Source of the DNA: Streptomyces sp. ADI95-17
GTDB lineage: Bacteria > Actinomycetota > Actinomycetes > Streptomycetales > Streptomycetaceae
DNA length: 38,509 bases
Direction: 5' to 3'
Assembly (NCBI RefSeq): GCF_003846175.1
Contig: NZ_ML123049.1
Location: forward strand, 822,343 to 860,851
Positions 1 to 8,819 of this stretch are shown one piece after another. Below the pieces are notes generated by a model. It saw only the letters and a list, made by a program, of their open reading frames with translations, had not been told where the DNA came from and did not search any database. A program made the translations under genes and the position numbers. The stretch's first letter is position 1; every line of letters starts with the position of its first letter.

Positions 1-2
1 GC

Positions 3-239
3 CCGACTCGACGGCGAGCAGCGCCTCGCCCGCCTGCTCGGGGGAGGCACGGCCGGGTCCTCCCCGCGATGGGCGACAGCGTCGGGCTGCGCCTCCCCGA
101 CTCCGTCATCGCCGTCTACCACGCGGCCGAACTGCTCCCGCTCGCACTCGGCGGCCTGCTCATCGCCACCCTGGGCGCGCTCCTGCCCGCCGGCTGGGCC
201 GCCGGGGCCCGGACCGCCACGGCTCTGCGCACCGAATAG
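3..239 (+). CDS. C-terminus of an FtsX-like ABC transporter permease (partial, cut by window start)
   Basis: The frame ending in TAG at 237-239 reads, from about base 60, VLPAMG followed by a hydrophobic stretch (LLPLALGGLLIATLGALLPA) and an ending of the type GWAAGARTATALRTE. A last membrane helix followed by an Arg/Ala-rich LPA-x-WAAR-type tail ending in ALRTE is typical of the final segment of FtsX/MacB-type permeases in Streptomyces. These work with a LolD-like ATPase in export or extraction. Only about 80 codons lie in the window. The first 18 codons in this frame are Arg-rich and do not resemble the family, so a frameshift near the window edge is possible. The identification rests on the last 60 residues only. 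Confidence 0.5.
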   Translation, partial: PTRRRAAPRPPARGRHGRVLPAMGDSVGLRLPDSVIAVYHAAELLPLALGGLLIATLGALLPAGWAAGARTATALRTE

Positions 240-276
240 GAGGCCACATTCCTGTGCCGGACGCGAAAGGTGTCAC

Positions 277-290
277 TAACATCGGCTCCC
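277..290 (+). promoter_or_regulatory. Putative leaderless -10 box (TAACAT) for the TmrB-like gene
   Basis: TAACAT at 277-282 lies 8 nt before the ATG at 291, and no Shine-Dalgarno sequence precedes that ATG. This fits a transcript starting at or next to the A of the start codon. No convincing -35 was found. Confidence 0.4.
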
Positions 291-815
291 ATGATCGTAT
301 GGCTCAACGGAACCCATGGCGCGGGCAAGACGACGACCGGTCCACTCGTGCAGCAACTGATCCCGGATTCGCGGGTGTTCGACGCGGAGAAGGTCGGCGA
401 GACGCTCATGGACATCGCGCCGGGGCTGCCCTGGACGGGCAACTTCCAGCACTGGCCGCCGTGGCGGCAACTCGTCGTCGAGACCGCCCGCCGGGTACTC
501 GACTACACCGGCGGCACCCTGGTGATGCCCATGACCGTCCTGGTCGAGGAGTACTGGCGCGAGATCAGCACGGGCTTCGCCCAACACGCCATCCCGGTAC
601 GGCACTTCGTCCTCCACGCCGACCAGGACACTCTCCGCGGGCGCATCGCGGGCGACACCGTCCTCGGCCCCGACTCCCCGTTCCGTCTCGAATACCTCGA
701 ACCCTACGCCGAGGCGGCCCGCACGTGGCTGCACGCCGAGGCCGAGGTCGTCGACACCACGCACCTCACGCCCGCCCAGGCCGCCCGGCAGATCGCGGAG
801 GCCGTCAAGAACTGA
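291..815 (+). CDS. TmrB-like P-loop ATP-binding protein
   Basis: The protein opens with MIVWLNGTHGAGKTTT, a Walker A motif (GxxGxGKTT) in the first 15 residues. Its length, about 174 aa, matches the TmrB-like/AAA_33 ATP-binding family, which has small-kinase-like folds and whose namesake confers tunicamycin resistance. The middle (PWTGNFQHWPPWRQLVVETARR) and the C-terminal DTTHLTPAQAARQIAE are also typical of these proteins. The true substrate is unknown. An upstream GTG at 270 would add MSLTSAP, with GAAAGG just before it. I prefer ATG 291 because the family starts at MIVWLNG and a -10-like box sits 8 nt upstream. The gene stands alone between the permease remnant and the HEAT-repeat gene. 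Confidence 0.75.
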   Translation: MIVWLNGTHGAGKTTTGPLVQQLIPDSRVFDAEKVGETLMDIAPGLPWTGNFQHWPPWRQLVVETARRVLDYTGGTLVMPMTVLVEEYWREISTGFAQHAIPVRHFVLHADQDTLRGRIAGDTVLGPDSPFRLEYLEPYAEAARTWLHAEAEVVDTTHLTPAQAARQIAEAVKN

Positions 816-830
816 GGTCCACCCGTCGCG

Positions 831-958
831 CGGGACGGGCGCAGGCGGCATCCGCCCCGAGGAGTCACCGAGGGCGAGCCCGTGCCTCCGCCCCCTGCCG
901 CAAGGAGAGGTCGCCGCTGTTCCGCTCGCCCTCGGCGGTCGGGCGGATGCCCGTCCCG
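831..958. repeat. Nested inverted repeats between the TmrB-like and HEAT-repeat genes
   Basis: Outer arms: 831-840 plus 848-857, with a 7-nt bulge at 841-847, pair with 941-958 (GGGCGGATGC then CCGTCCCG). Inner arms: CCGAGGGCGAGC at 868-879 pairs perfectly with GCTCGCCCTCGG at 924-935. Together they can form one long branched hairpin filling the gene-free interval. It may act as a terminator for the upstream gene. Confidence 0.6.
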
Positions 959-1020
959 TGGTGACAGGATGTCCGCCGGGGAGCCGGACGGCCGGGGCGG
1001 CGATGCGGCGAGGGGGATGT

Positions 1021-3033
1021 GTGGCACGCACCGTGGGCGAGGCGCTGGACGAACTGCCGTGGGAGCGGCTGGAGCAGGTGCTCGGGCGCGACCCCGCCGC
1101 GGAGTTGCGGCGAGCCCTGCGGAGGCTGGCGCGCAAGGGCGCGGCGGCGACCGAGGAGGACTGCGGCCCGCTGTTCGACTGTGTCGCGCCGGACCCCCGA
1201 GGCGTGACCGCCGTCGCGACCGCCGCGCTGCCGTTCGTCGTCGTGCTCGCAGGCCATCCGGACATGGGCGCCCGGGCCACGCTCGTCCAACTGCTGACCG
1301 GCCTGTCCGGGGCGGCGGCCGAGGCCGGCGAGGCCGCGGTGGACGCGGGATGGCACGAGGCATGGCGGCGCCATCGGCCACGGCTTTCGGGGCTGCTCGT
1401 GGATCCCCGGCCCGAGGTCCGAAGAGAGGCGCTGCCTCTCGCGGAGGGCGTCGGGGTACTGCTGGAACGGTGGCGGGCCGAGACGGACCCGGCGGTGCGG
1501 CTGCCCGTGCTGCTCGCGCTCGGAACCGCCGCGGCCGGCTCCGGCGCGGCGGAGGCGGCGCAACGGGTGCGGGAGGTCGTGGCCGATGTGCTGGGCACCG
1601 GTACGCCCGCCATGCGGGTCGCCGCCGTGCACGCCCGGGCCGCGTTCGATCCGCAGGCGCCGGTCCGTGAGCTGGACCTGCTGGTCGAGGCCCTGTCCGA
1701 CCCGGCGGCGCGTCCGGGGTTCGAGGCGCTCTGGTACGTGCCGGACATCGACGGGCCACTCGACCGCGAGGACGTCCTGTCCTGGACGGCCCGCCTGTTC
1801 GAGGACGCGCCGGAGGCGGCGCTCTCCTTCGTCGTCGGGCTCGTCGACGCGGCGCGCCGGACCGGGGACACCGTGCTGTGCCGGGCCGCGCTGGACGAGG
1901 GGTGGCGGCTGCTGGTTTCGATGCGGTCCGCGGCGCCCGCGCTGCTGCCGCGTGCGGGCGCACTGCTGGGCGACCCGGACGACGGCGTACGGTACCGGGC
2001 GGCCCACCTGCTCGCGGCGCTGGGCACGCGGGCGGCCCCGTACGCGGACGAGTTGGCCGGGCTCCTCGACGACCCGGGCGGGGACGAGTTCTTCGAGGGC
2101 ACCGTGGGCGACCACGCCCGCTGGGCGCTGACCCGCATCGGTGACCGGCGCGCCCTGCCGGAGCTGGTCGAGCGGCTGCACGCGCCGTACAAGGACCAGT
2201 ACTCCCGGGGGTACTGCCTGAGCGACCCGCATCTGCCGGAGGTCGAGGACGTGCTGACCCCACTGCGGGCGCACGCGGAGATCCTGCTGCCCGCGATACG
2301 GCGACTGCTCCGCGACAGCGAAAGTGACAGCGGCAGGGGCAGGGGCGCCCCGCTGACCGGCCCCTTCCTGCGCGTACTTCAGGCCTGGGGACCGGCCGCG
2401 GCGCCCGCGCTGCCGGAGGTGGTGGCCCTGCTGGACGACACCAGGTACTCGCTCGCCGCGGTCGACGCGCTGGTGGCGATGGGGCCGGCCGCTGCCGCCG
2501 CCGAGCACGCGGTCCGCCGGTGCACGGTCCTCGACGCACCCGGCAACCATCAGAAGGTGGCGTGGGCCGCCTGGCGCCTCGGCGGCGACCACGACACGGC
2601 GCTGCGGCTGATCGGCGAGGCGGTGCAGGCCGGGGAAGAGCCGTTCCACGGTCCCGTCCACCTTCTCGGCGACTTCGGCCCGGCGGCCGCGCCCTACGCC
2701 GACCGGGTCCGCCGGCTCATGGAGCACGGCGACACCTGGCTGCGGCCACGGGCGGCGGTCGCGCTCTGGTCGATCACCGGTGAACCGGAGCCGAGCGCCA
2801 CCGTCCTGGAGGAGGACCTTCCGCCCGTCGCCCACGGCGGCGACAGCTACGGCAGCTTCCTCCACGCACTGCGGGCCCTCGCCCGGATCGGCACCGTCTC
2901 CCGGACGGCGCGGGCGGTCCTGCGTACGGTGCGGAGCTTCGACCGGCCGCTGTCCACATACCGCGACCACCGGGCGATCCTCCAGGACGAAACGATCCGG
3001 GCCGCGATCGACGAGGTTCTCGCACTGCCCTGA
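1021..3033 (+). CDS. HEAT-repeat domain protein of unknown function
   Basis: A 670-aa, Ala/Leu/Arg-rich, all-helical protein with repeated units of the HEAT/PBS-lyase type. Examples are the segments around DPRPEVRREALPLAEG, GDPDDGVRYRAAHLLAALG and GPAAAPALPEVVALLDD, each a pair of amphipathic helices with Asp/Pro turns. Such solenoids are protein-interaction scaffolds; no enzymatic motif is visible. There is no signal peptide or membrane segment, so it is probably cytoplasmic. The start is taken as GTG 1021 because GCGAGGGGG lies 5-12 nt upstream; the open frame extends back to 958. The gene appears monocistronic. The specific partner cannot be deduced. Confidence 0.75.
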   Translation: MARTVGEALDELPWERLEQVLGRDPAAELRRALRRLARKGAAATEEDCGPLFDCVAPDPRGVTAVATAALPFVVVLAGHPDMGARATLVQLLTGLSGAAAEAGEAAVDAGWHEAWRRHRPRLSGLLVDPRPEVRREALPLAEGVGVLLERWRAETDPAVRLPVLLALGTAAAGSGAAEAAQRVREVVADVLGTGTPAMRVAAVHARAAFDPQAPVRELDLLVEALSDPAARPGFEALWYVPDIDGPLDREDVLSWTARLFEDAPEAALSFVVGLVDAARRTGDTVLCRAALDEGWRLLVSMRSAAPALLPRAGALLGDPDDGVRYRAAHLLAALGTRAAPYADELAGLLDDPGGDEFFEGTVGDHARWALTRIGDRRALPELVERLHAPYKDQYSRGYCLSDPHLPEVEDVLTPLRAHAEILLPAIRRLLRDSESDSGRGRGAPLTGPFLRVLQAWGPAAAPALPEVVALLDDTRYSLAAVDALVAMGPAAAAAEHAVRRCTVLDAPGNHQKVAWAAWRLGGDHDTALRLIGEAVQAGEEPFHGPVHLLGDFGPAAAPYADRVRRLMEHGDTWLRPRAAVALWSITGEPEPSATVLEEDLPPVAHGGDSYGSFLHALRALARIGTVSRTARAVLRTVRSFDRPLSTYRDHRAILQDETIRAAIDEVLALP

Positions 3034-3099
3034 CGAGCGGCCGTTATCCGATCGTCAGCAAAATTCGTCCGCTATCTGGGAACCCCTCTTGCCTTGCGG

Positions 3100-3118
3100 A
3101 CTGTATGCGAAATACGGT
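3100..3118. promoter_or_regulatory. Imperfect inverted repeat, candidate operator of the ABC-GGT operon
   Basis: ACTGTAT (3100-3106) and ATACGGT (3112-3118) form 7-bp arms with one mismatch around GCGAA. The repeat lies 43 nt before the GTG of the substrate-binding protein, in the only sizeable gap upstream of the operon. A TTGCGG just before it (3094-3099) could be a -35. The regulator is unknown; size and symmetry would suit a GntR or IclR dimer. Confidence 0.4.
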
Positions 3119-3160
3119 CTGCGATATTCCTTGATCACCCCTGGCGGGAGGTAGGCCCTC

Positions 3161-4768
3161 GTGCGCCGAAAAGTGGTTGCCCTGGTGGCAGTTGCATTGG
3201 TGTCCCTCACCTCGGGCTGCGCATCGCTGCAGTCCTCGGCGACCGAGGTCGGCGGTGTGCGGAAAACCGACGAACGGTCCGTACGCGACGGCGGGACACT
3301 CACCGTCGCCCTCAACTCCGACCCGGACAAACTCGACCCCACCCTCGCCCAGACCCTCGTGGGCCGGACGGTCTTCGCGGGCATGTGCGAGAAGCTCTAC
3401 GACATCGACGAGGACGGCGTCGTCGTACCGCAACTGGCCGCCGCCCTGCCCACCACCTCGGCCGACGGCCGCACCGTCACCCTGAAGGTGCGCCGTGACG
3501 CGAAATTCAGCGACGGCACCCCGCTCGACGCCCGGGCCGTGGCCGCCTCGCTGCTGCGCCACCGCGACCTCCCGGGCTCCGCCCGCGCCACCGAGCTGGC
3601 CCCGGTCAGCACCATCGAGGCCACCGGCCCGGACACCGTGACGATGAGGCTCAAGCAGCCCTACGTCCCGCTCACCGGCGTCCTCGCCGACCGGGCCGGG
3701 ATGGTGATGTCGCCGGCCGCGATCGAGAAGTACGGCAAGAACTTCACCAACCACCCCTCCTGCGTGGGACCGTTCCGCTTCGTCGAACGTGTCGGCGGCG
3801 ACCGGATCGTGCTGAAGAAGGACCCCAACTACTACGACGCGGACCAGGTCCACCTCGACGGCGTCGTCTACAAGCCCATCCCCGACGGCAACGTCCGGCT
3901 CGCCAATCTGCGCTCGGGCGACCTCCAGGTCGGCGACCAGATGGGCCCCGTCGACGTACGGAGCGCGCTGACCGAACCGGGACTCCAGCTCTTCAACTCG
4001 CCCTCGCTCGGCTACCAGGGCATCGGCCTCAACGTGGGCAATGTGAACGGGCTCGGCCAGAAGCCGGGGAAACTCGACACCCCGCTCGCCCGCGACGTCC
4101 GGGTCCGTGAGGCCTTCGAGCTGGCCATCGACCGCGACACCCTCAACAAGGTCGTCTTCCAGGGCATGTACGAGCCGGCCTGCGGCCCGATCTCCCCGCA
4201 GTCCGCCATCGCCCCCGGCGTCGCACCCGAGGACTGCCCGAAGCGCGACGTGGCGAAGGCGAAGAAGCTGCTGAAGGAGGCAGGGGTGAAGACCCCCGTG
4301 AAGATCGAGCTCAAGACCTCCACCACCCCCGAACAGGGGCGCGTCGGGCAGGTCCTCCAGGCCATGGTCAAGGAGGCCGGCTTCGATCTCGCGCTGCGGC
4401 CCACCGAGTACGCCACCATGCTCTCGGAGACCGACGCGGGCCACTACGACGTCTTCACCAGCGGCTGGTCCGGCCGGCTCGACCCCGACGGCAACGTCTC
4501 CAACTTCCTGAGGACCGCGGGCGCCATGAACGCCTACGGCCTCGGCGACCCCGAGATCGACCGGCTGATCGACGAGGGCCGCACCGTCGCCGACCCGGCC
4601 CGCCGCACCGGGATCTACGACGAACTCACCCGGCGAGTCCAGGACGCCCACACCATGATCTACCTCTACCGGCAGAAGAACTATGTCGTCGCCACCAAGT
4701 CCGTCGCGGGCATCCGCGTCTACGGCGACGGACTGGTCCGGGTCAGGACTGCGGGGTACACCCGATGA
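3161..4768 (+). CDS. ABC transporter substrate-binding lipoprotein, SBP_bac_5 (peptide/nickel) family
   Basis: A 535-aa extracytoplasmic binding protein of the DppA/OppA type. The N-terminus has MRRK, a hydrophobic stretch and the lipobox LTSGC, with Cys20 as the expected lipidated residue. The mature part begins with GGTLTVALNSDPDKLDPTLAQT, the classic opening of family-5 binding proteins, and carries the LPTTSADGRTVTLKVRRDAKFSDGTPLDA block. Start GTG 3161 follows GCGGGAGG at about 8 nt. Its stop overlaps the next gene's start (ATGA at 4765-4768), so it heads a translationally coupled operon. Ligand specificity cannot be read from sequence. The gamma-glutamyltranspeptidase at the end of the operon hints at gamma-glutamyl peptides or a related amide. 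Confidence 0.9.
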   Translation: MRRKVVALVAVALVSLTSGCASLQSSATEVGGVRKTDERSVRDGGTLTVALNSDPDKLDPTLAQTLVGRTVFAGMCEKLYDIDEDGVVVPQLAAALPTTSADGRTVTLKVRRDAKFSDGTPLDARAVAASLLRHRDLPGSARATELAPVSTIEATGPDTVTMRLKQPYVPLTGVLADRAGMVMSPAAIEKYGKNFTNHPSCVGPFRFVERVGGDRIVLKKDPNYYDADQVHLDGVVYKPIPDGNVRLANLRSGDLQVGDQMGPVDVRSALTEPGLQLFNSPSLGYQGIGLNVGNVNGLGQKPGKLDTPLARDVRVREAFELAIDRDTLNKVVFQGMYEPACGPISPQSAIAPGVAPEDCPKRDVAKAKKLLKEAGVKTPVKIELKTSTTPEQGRVGQVLQAMVKEAGFDLALRPTEYATMLSETDAGHYDVFTSGWSGRLDPDGNVSNFLRTAGAMNAYGLGDPEIDRLIDEGRTVADPARRTGIYDELTRRVQDAHTMIYLYRQKNYVVATKSVAGIRVYGDGLVRVRTAGYTR

Positions 4769-5718
4769 CGAAGTACCTGCTGACGCGGCTGCGTCAGTCC
4801 CTCATCACACTCTTCCTCGTCTCCATAGTGGTCTTCGCCGGAATCCGGGCCCTGCCCGGCGACCCGGCACTCGCCCTGGCCGGCGAGGAACGCAGCCCCG
4901 AGGCGCTCGCCGCGATCCGTGAGGCGTACGGCCTGAACGACAACATCGTCGTGCAGTACGGACGGTTCATCGGCCACGCCCTCACCGGCGACCTCGGCAC
5001 CTCCTCGCGCACCGGACTCCCGGTCGCGGACGCCATCGGCCAGGCGCTGCCCGTCACGCTGGAACTGGCCGCGCTCTCCCTGCTGCTCGCCGTCGTCCTC
5101 GGCATCGGCGCCGGGGTCGTCGCCGCCGTGCGGCGCGGCAGGCCCGAGGAGTGGATCGCCAACGTCATCGCGCTGATCGGGCTGTCCATCCCGACCTTCT
5201 GGCTCGGCATCGTGCTGGTCCTCGGATTCGCCATCGCCATACCGGTGTTCGCCGCCTCCGGCTACGTACCCTTCGGCACCGACCCGGTCGACAACCTGCG
5301 CCGCATGGTGCTGCCCGCGATCGTCCTCGGCTCCGGGCTCGCCGCCGTGGTGATGCGCCAGACCCGGGCCGCGATGCTCGACTCGCTCTCCGCCGACTAC
5401 GTCCGCACCGCCCGCGCCAAGGGACTGTCCAAGCGGTCCGTGATCGGCGGGCACGCACTGCGCAACTCGCTCGTCACCGTGGTGACCGTGCTCGGTCTCC
5501 AGCTCGGCCATCTGATCTCCGGCGCCGTCGTCACCGAGCAGATCTTCGTCCTGCCCGGCTTCGGCAAGCTCACCATCGACGCCGTCTTCACCCGCGACTA
5601 CGCGACACTCCAGGCCGTGGTGCTCTGCACCTCCGCCGCGTACATCCTCATCAACCTGCTGGTCGACGTGGTCTATTCGGTCATCGACCCGCGCATCAGG
5701 CTCGGAGGTGCCCGGTGA
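4765..5718 (+). CDS. ABC peptide-type transporter permease (DppB/OppB-like)
   Basis: A 317-aa inner-membrane permease with about six hydrophobic segments. It opens with MTKYLLTRLRQSLITLFLVSIVVF and contains ALPGDPA and a LGTS periplasmic motif, as in DppB. The cytoplasmic EAA-type loop that docks the ATPases is ADYVRTARAKGLSKRSVIGGHALRN. It overlaps the binding-protein gene by 4 nt (ATGA) and the next permease gene by GTGA. Full length for the family; substrate unknown. Confidence 0.9.
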   Translation: MTKYLLTRLRQSLITLFLVSIVVFAGIRALPGDPALALAGEERSPEALAAIREAYGLNDNIVVQYGRFIGHALTGDLGTSSRTGLPVADAIGQALPVTLELAALSLLLAVVLGIGAGVVAAVRRGRPEEWIANVIALIGLSIPTFWLGIVLVLGFAIAIPVFAASGYVPFGTDPVDNLRRMVLPAIVLGSGLAAVVMRQTRAAMLDSLSADYVRTARAKGLSKRSVIGGHALRNSLVTVVTVLGLQLGHLISGAVVTEQIFVLPGFGKLTIDAVFTRDYATLQAVVLCTSAAYILINLLVDVVYSVIDPRIRLGGAR

Positions 5719-6608
5719 CCACAGCGACCCAGACGCTCCCCACCGCACCGGGGACCACCGCGAAGAAGCCGGCCGGCGGCGGCAGGCTGCGGGCCCTGCG
5801 CAGGAACCGGCTCGCCCTCACCGGCGGCATCATCGCCGCGGTCTTCGTCCTCGCCGCCCTGTTCGCCCCGCTGATCGCCCCGTACGACCCGGCGCAGCCC
5901 GACTTCGGCAACGTACTGGCCGAACCGAGCTGGGCACACTGGCTCGGCACCGACGACCTCGGCCGGGACCAGCTCTCCCGCATCGTGTACGGAGCACGGG
6001 CCTCCATGCAGGTCGGCCTGGTCGCCGTCGTGCTGGCCTTCGTCATCGGCGTACCGCTCGGGCTGCTCGCCGGCTACTACGGCAGGCTCACCGACAGCGC
6101 CGTCTCCCGGCTCACCGACACCATGCTGGCCTTCCCCTTCCTGGTGCTGGCCGTCGGCCTGGCCGCGATCCTCGGCCCCTCGCTCACCAACGCCACCATC
6201 GCCATCGGCATCTCGCAGATCCCCGCCGTCATCCGGATCACCCGGGCCGAGACGCTGCGGCTCAAGCACGTCGACTACGTCGGGGCGGCCATCGTCAACG
6301 GCGGCGGCGACGGCACCGTGCTCTTCCGGCACATCCTGCCCAACGCCACCTCCGCGCTGATCGTCCAGGCGACCGTCGGCATCCCCGCCGCGATCATCGG
6401 CGAGGCCCTGCTCAGCTTCCTCGGCCTCGGCGTCCAGCCGCCCGCCCCGTCCCTCGGTGTGATGCTCTCCGGCGCCCAGTCCTTCCTGGCGCCCGCGCCC
6501 TGGCTCGCCGTCTTCCCCGGCCTGGCGATCGTCGCGGCGACGCTGGCCTTCAACCTGCTCGGCGACGGACTGCGTGACGTCCTCGACCCCCGCGGAGGCA
6601 CCCGATGA
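5715..6608 (+). CDS. ABC peptide-type transporter permease (DppC/OppC-like)
   Basis: A 297-aa permease starting at GTG 5715 inside the stop of the preceding gene (GTGA overlap). After a cytoplasmic N-terminal tail, RLRALRRNRLALTGGIIAAVFVLAALFAPLIAPYDP gives helix 1 and the conserved APYDP motif of DppC. HWLGTDDLGRDQLSRIVYGAR is the second family hallmark. The EAA loop is VDYVGAAIVNGGGDGTVLFRHILPN, and LGLGVQPPAPSLGVML precedes the last helices. It forms the heteromeric channel with the DppB-like subunit. A 4-nt ATGA overlap leads into the first ATPase. Confidence 0.92.
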   Translation: MTTATQTLPTAPGTTAKKPAGGGRLRALRRNRLALTGGIIAAVFVLAALFAPLIAPYDPAQPDFGNVLAEPSWAHWLGTDDLGRDQLSRIVYGARASMQVGLVAVVLAFVIGVPLGLLAGYYGRLTDSAVSRLTDTMLAFPFLVLAVGLAAILGPSLTNATIAIGISQIPAVIRITRAETLRLKHVDYVGAAIVNGGGDGTVLFRHILPNATSALIVQATVGIPAAIIGEALLSFLGLGVQPPAPSLGVMLSGAQSFLAPAPWLAVFPGLAIVAATLAFNLLGDGLRDVLDPRGGTR

Positions 6609-7720
6609 CCGAAGCCGTACACGAAACAGCGCCCGGCGCCGTGCGTGAACCCGTGCTCAGTGTCCGTGACCTGTCGGTCTCCTTCCGCTCCGACACCCGG
6701 ACCGTGCACGCCGTCGACGGGGTCTCCTACGACCTGTTCCCCGGCGAAGTCCTCGCCGTGGTGGGGGAGTCGGGGTGCGGCAAGTCCGTCACCTCGATGG
6801 CCGTCATGGGTCTGCTGCCGCCCACCGCGCGGATCGGCGGCTCCATCCGGCTCGGCGGCCGGGAACTGGCCGGCGCGTCCGAGAAGGAGCTCCAGAAGGT
6901 CCGCGGCAAGGACATCGCGATGATCTTCCAGGAGCCGATGACCTCGCTCAACCCGGTCCTCACCATCGGCCGGCAGATCGGCGAAGTGCTCCGCAGACAC
7001 CAGGGGCTGAGCCGGAAGGAGGCCCGGGCGCGTGCCGTGGAACTCCTCGACCTGGTCGGCATCCCCGCCCCGCAGCGGCGCGTCGAGGAGTACCCGCACC
7101 AGCTCTCCGGCGGCATGCGGCAGCGCGTGATGATCGCCATCGCGGTCGCCTGCGACCCCTCCGTACTCATCGCGGACGAACCGACCACCGCACTCGACGT
7201 CACCGTGCAGGCGGGCATCCTGGAGGTCCTCCAGTCGTTGCGCGAACGGCTCGGCACCGCGATCGTCCTGGTCACCCACGACCTCGGTGTGGTGGCCGAC
7301 GCGGCGGACCGGGTGCTGGTGATGTACGCGGGCCGGACCGTCGAACAGGCCCCGGTCCACGACCTGTTCGGCTCCGCCCGCCACCCTTACACCCGCGGGC
7401 TCCTCGGCGCGGTGCTCCGGCCGGGCGGCGAGGGCAAGCGGCGGCTGCCGGAGATCCCCGGACTGGTGCCGAGCCTCGACAGCCAGCCGGACGCCTGCAC
7501 CTTCGCACCCCGTTGCGGCCGCGCCGACGAAACCTGCACCGGCGGACGCCCCGGCTTCAGGTCCATCGACCCGAAGGCGGGCGCGGACGCCCGCCACCGG
7601 GCGGCGTGCTGGCACCCGTACGGAGCGGACGAGCGGTCCGGCACCGAGGGCCCGGCCACCACCGGAGCGACCGACGCGGTGACCACCGCCGCGCGACCCG
7701 ACCAGGAGGCCGGAAAGTGA
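6605..7720 (+). CDS. ABC peptide-type transporter ATP-binding protein (DppD/OppD-like)
   Basis: A 371-aa ATPase. Walker A is GESGCGKS (residues 54-61). The Q-loop is IFQEPMTSLNPVLTIG, the signature LSGGMRQRVMIA, Walker B VLIADEPTTALD, followed by the H-loop VTHDLG. The C-terminal oligopeptide-transporter region contains AGRTVEQAPVHDLFGSARHPYTRGLL and a Cys-bearing segment (CTFAPRCGRADETC). In the DppD/OppD family such a segment can carry an iron-sulfur cluster; here this is inference only. The last 50 residues are low complexity. Overlaps with both neighbours (ATGA and GTGA) support co-translation. Confidence 0.92.
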   Translation: MTEAVHETAPGAVREPVLSVRDLSVSFRSDTRTVHAVDGVSYDLFPGEVLAVVGESGCGKSVTSMAVMGLLPPTARIGGSIRLGGRELAGASEKELQKVRGKDIAMIFQEPMTSLNPVLTIGRQIGEVLRRHQGLSRKEARARAVELLDLVGIPAPQRRVEEYPHQLSGGMRQRVMIAIAVACDPSVLIADEPTTALDVTVQAGILEVLQSLRERLGTAIVLVTHDLGVVADAADRVLVMYAGRTVEQAPVHDLFGSARHPYTRGLLGAVLRPGGEGKRRLPEIPGLVPSLDSQPDACTFAPRCGRADETCTGGRPGFRSIDPKAGADARHRAACWHPYGADERSGTEGPATTGATDAVTTAARPDQEAGK

Positions 7721-8760
7721 CCACCCCGCAGACCGTCCCCGCACCGCGCGACAGCGACCAGGACCCCTCGCGCCGGCAACCCCCCGTGCTGCGCATCGAC
7801 TCCCTGGAGCGGCACTTCGCCGCCTCCGGCGGCGGCACCGTCCGCGCCGTCGACGGAGTCTCCCTCACCATCGGACGCGGAGAGGTCGTCGGCCTCGTCG
7901 GCGAGTCCGGCAGCGGCAAGTCGACCGTCGGTCGCTGCGTCGTACGCCTCGACGAACCCACCGGCGGAACCGTCCACATCAACGGCACCGACGTCACCCA
8001 CCTATCCCGCCGCGCCCTGCGCCCGCTGCGCAAGGACTTCCACCTGGTCTTCCAGGACCCGTCCTCCTCGCTGGACCCGCGCATGACGATCGGCCAGATC
8101 ATCGCCGAGCCGATCAAGCTGCACCGGCGGGCCCGCGGCGCGGACGTGAGGGCCCGGGTCGAGCAGCTCCTCGGCCAGGTCGGGCTGCGCCCCGAGCACG
8201 CCGACCGCCACCCGCACGAACTCTCCGGCGGGCAGCGCCAGCGCATCTCCATCGCCCGCGCCCTCTCCTGCGACCCCGACCTCGTCGTCGCCGACGAACC
8301 GACCTCCGCGCTCGACGTCTCCGTGCAGGCGTCCGTGCTCAACCTGCTCGCCGACCTCCAGCGCGACCGAGGCTTCGGCTGCCTGTTCATCACCCACGAC
8401 CTGGCCGCCGTCGAATACCTCGCCGACCGGATCGCCGTGATGTACCTCGGGCAGATCGTCGAACAGGCCCCGACCGCCGAGCTGTTCGCCGCCCCGAAGC
8501 ACCCCTACACCCAGGCACTCCTGTCCGCCGCCCCGGTCCCCGACCCGGTCGAGCAGCGCTCCCGCGAACGCATCGTGCTGCACGGCGAACTCCCCAGCCC
8601 GCTGGACCCCCCGCCGGGCTGCCGCTTCCACACCCGCTGCCCGCTCGCCACCGAGCGGTGCCGCACCGAGGTCCCGGAACTGCGCGAACTCCCCGGCGCC
8701 CGGCAGGTCTCCTGCCACCTCGTCGGCGACGACGGCGCCGCCCCGGACGCCGCCGCCTGA
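7717..8760 (+). CDS. ABC peptide-type transporter ATP-binding protein (DppF/OppF-like)
   Basis: A 347-aa second ATPase of the importer, starting at GTG 7717 inside the previous stop codon. Walker A is GESGSGKST (62-70), the signature LSGGQRQRISIARAL and Walker B LVVADEPTSALD. The DppF-type C-terminal block reads EQAPTAELFAAPKHPYTQALLSA, then PSPLDPPPGCRFHTRCP with conserved cysteines. It would dimerise with the DppD-like subunit and energise the two permeases. A 59-nt gap separates it from the gamma-glutamyltranspeptidase gene, with no terminator visible. Confidence 0.92.
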   Translation: MTTPQTVPAPRDSDQDPSRRQPPVLRIDSLERHFAASGGGTVRAVDGVSLTIGRGEVVGLVGESGSGKSTVGRCVVRLDEPTGGTVHINGTDVTHLSRRALRPLRKDFHLVFQDPSSSLDPRMTIGQIIAEPIKLHRRARGADVRARVEQLLGQVGLRPEHADRHPHELSGGQRQRISIARALSCDPDLVVADEPTSALDVSVQASVLNLLADLQRDRGFGCLFITHDLAAVEYLADRIAVMYLGQIVEQAPTAELFAAPKHPYTQALLSAAPVPDPVEQRSRERIVLHGELPSPLDPPPGCRFHTRCPLATERCRTEVPELRELPGARQVSCHLVGDDGAAPDAAA

Positions 8761-8819
8761 CCCCCCGTACATACGATCCGTTCCACCCCTTCCGCACGTC
8801 GCAGCAAGGAGCCGCATCC

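Noticed and set aside
704..2970. Three minus-strand reading frames of more than 600 codons over the HEAT-repeat gene
   Set aside because: They are antisense shadows of a high-GC coding frame, with Arg/Pro-rich composition and no motif.
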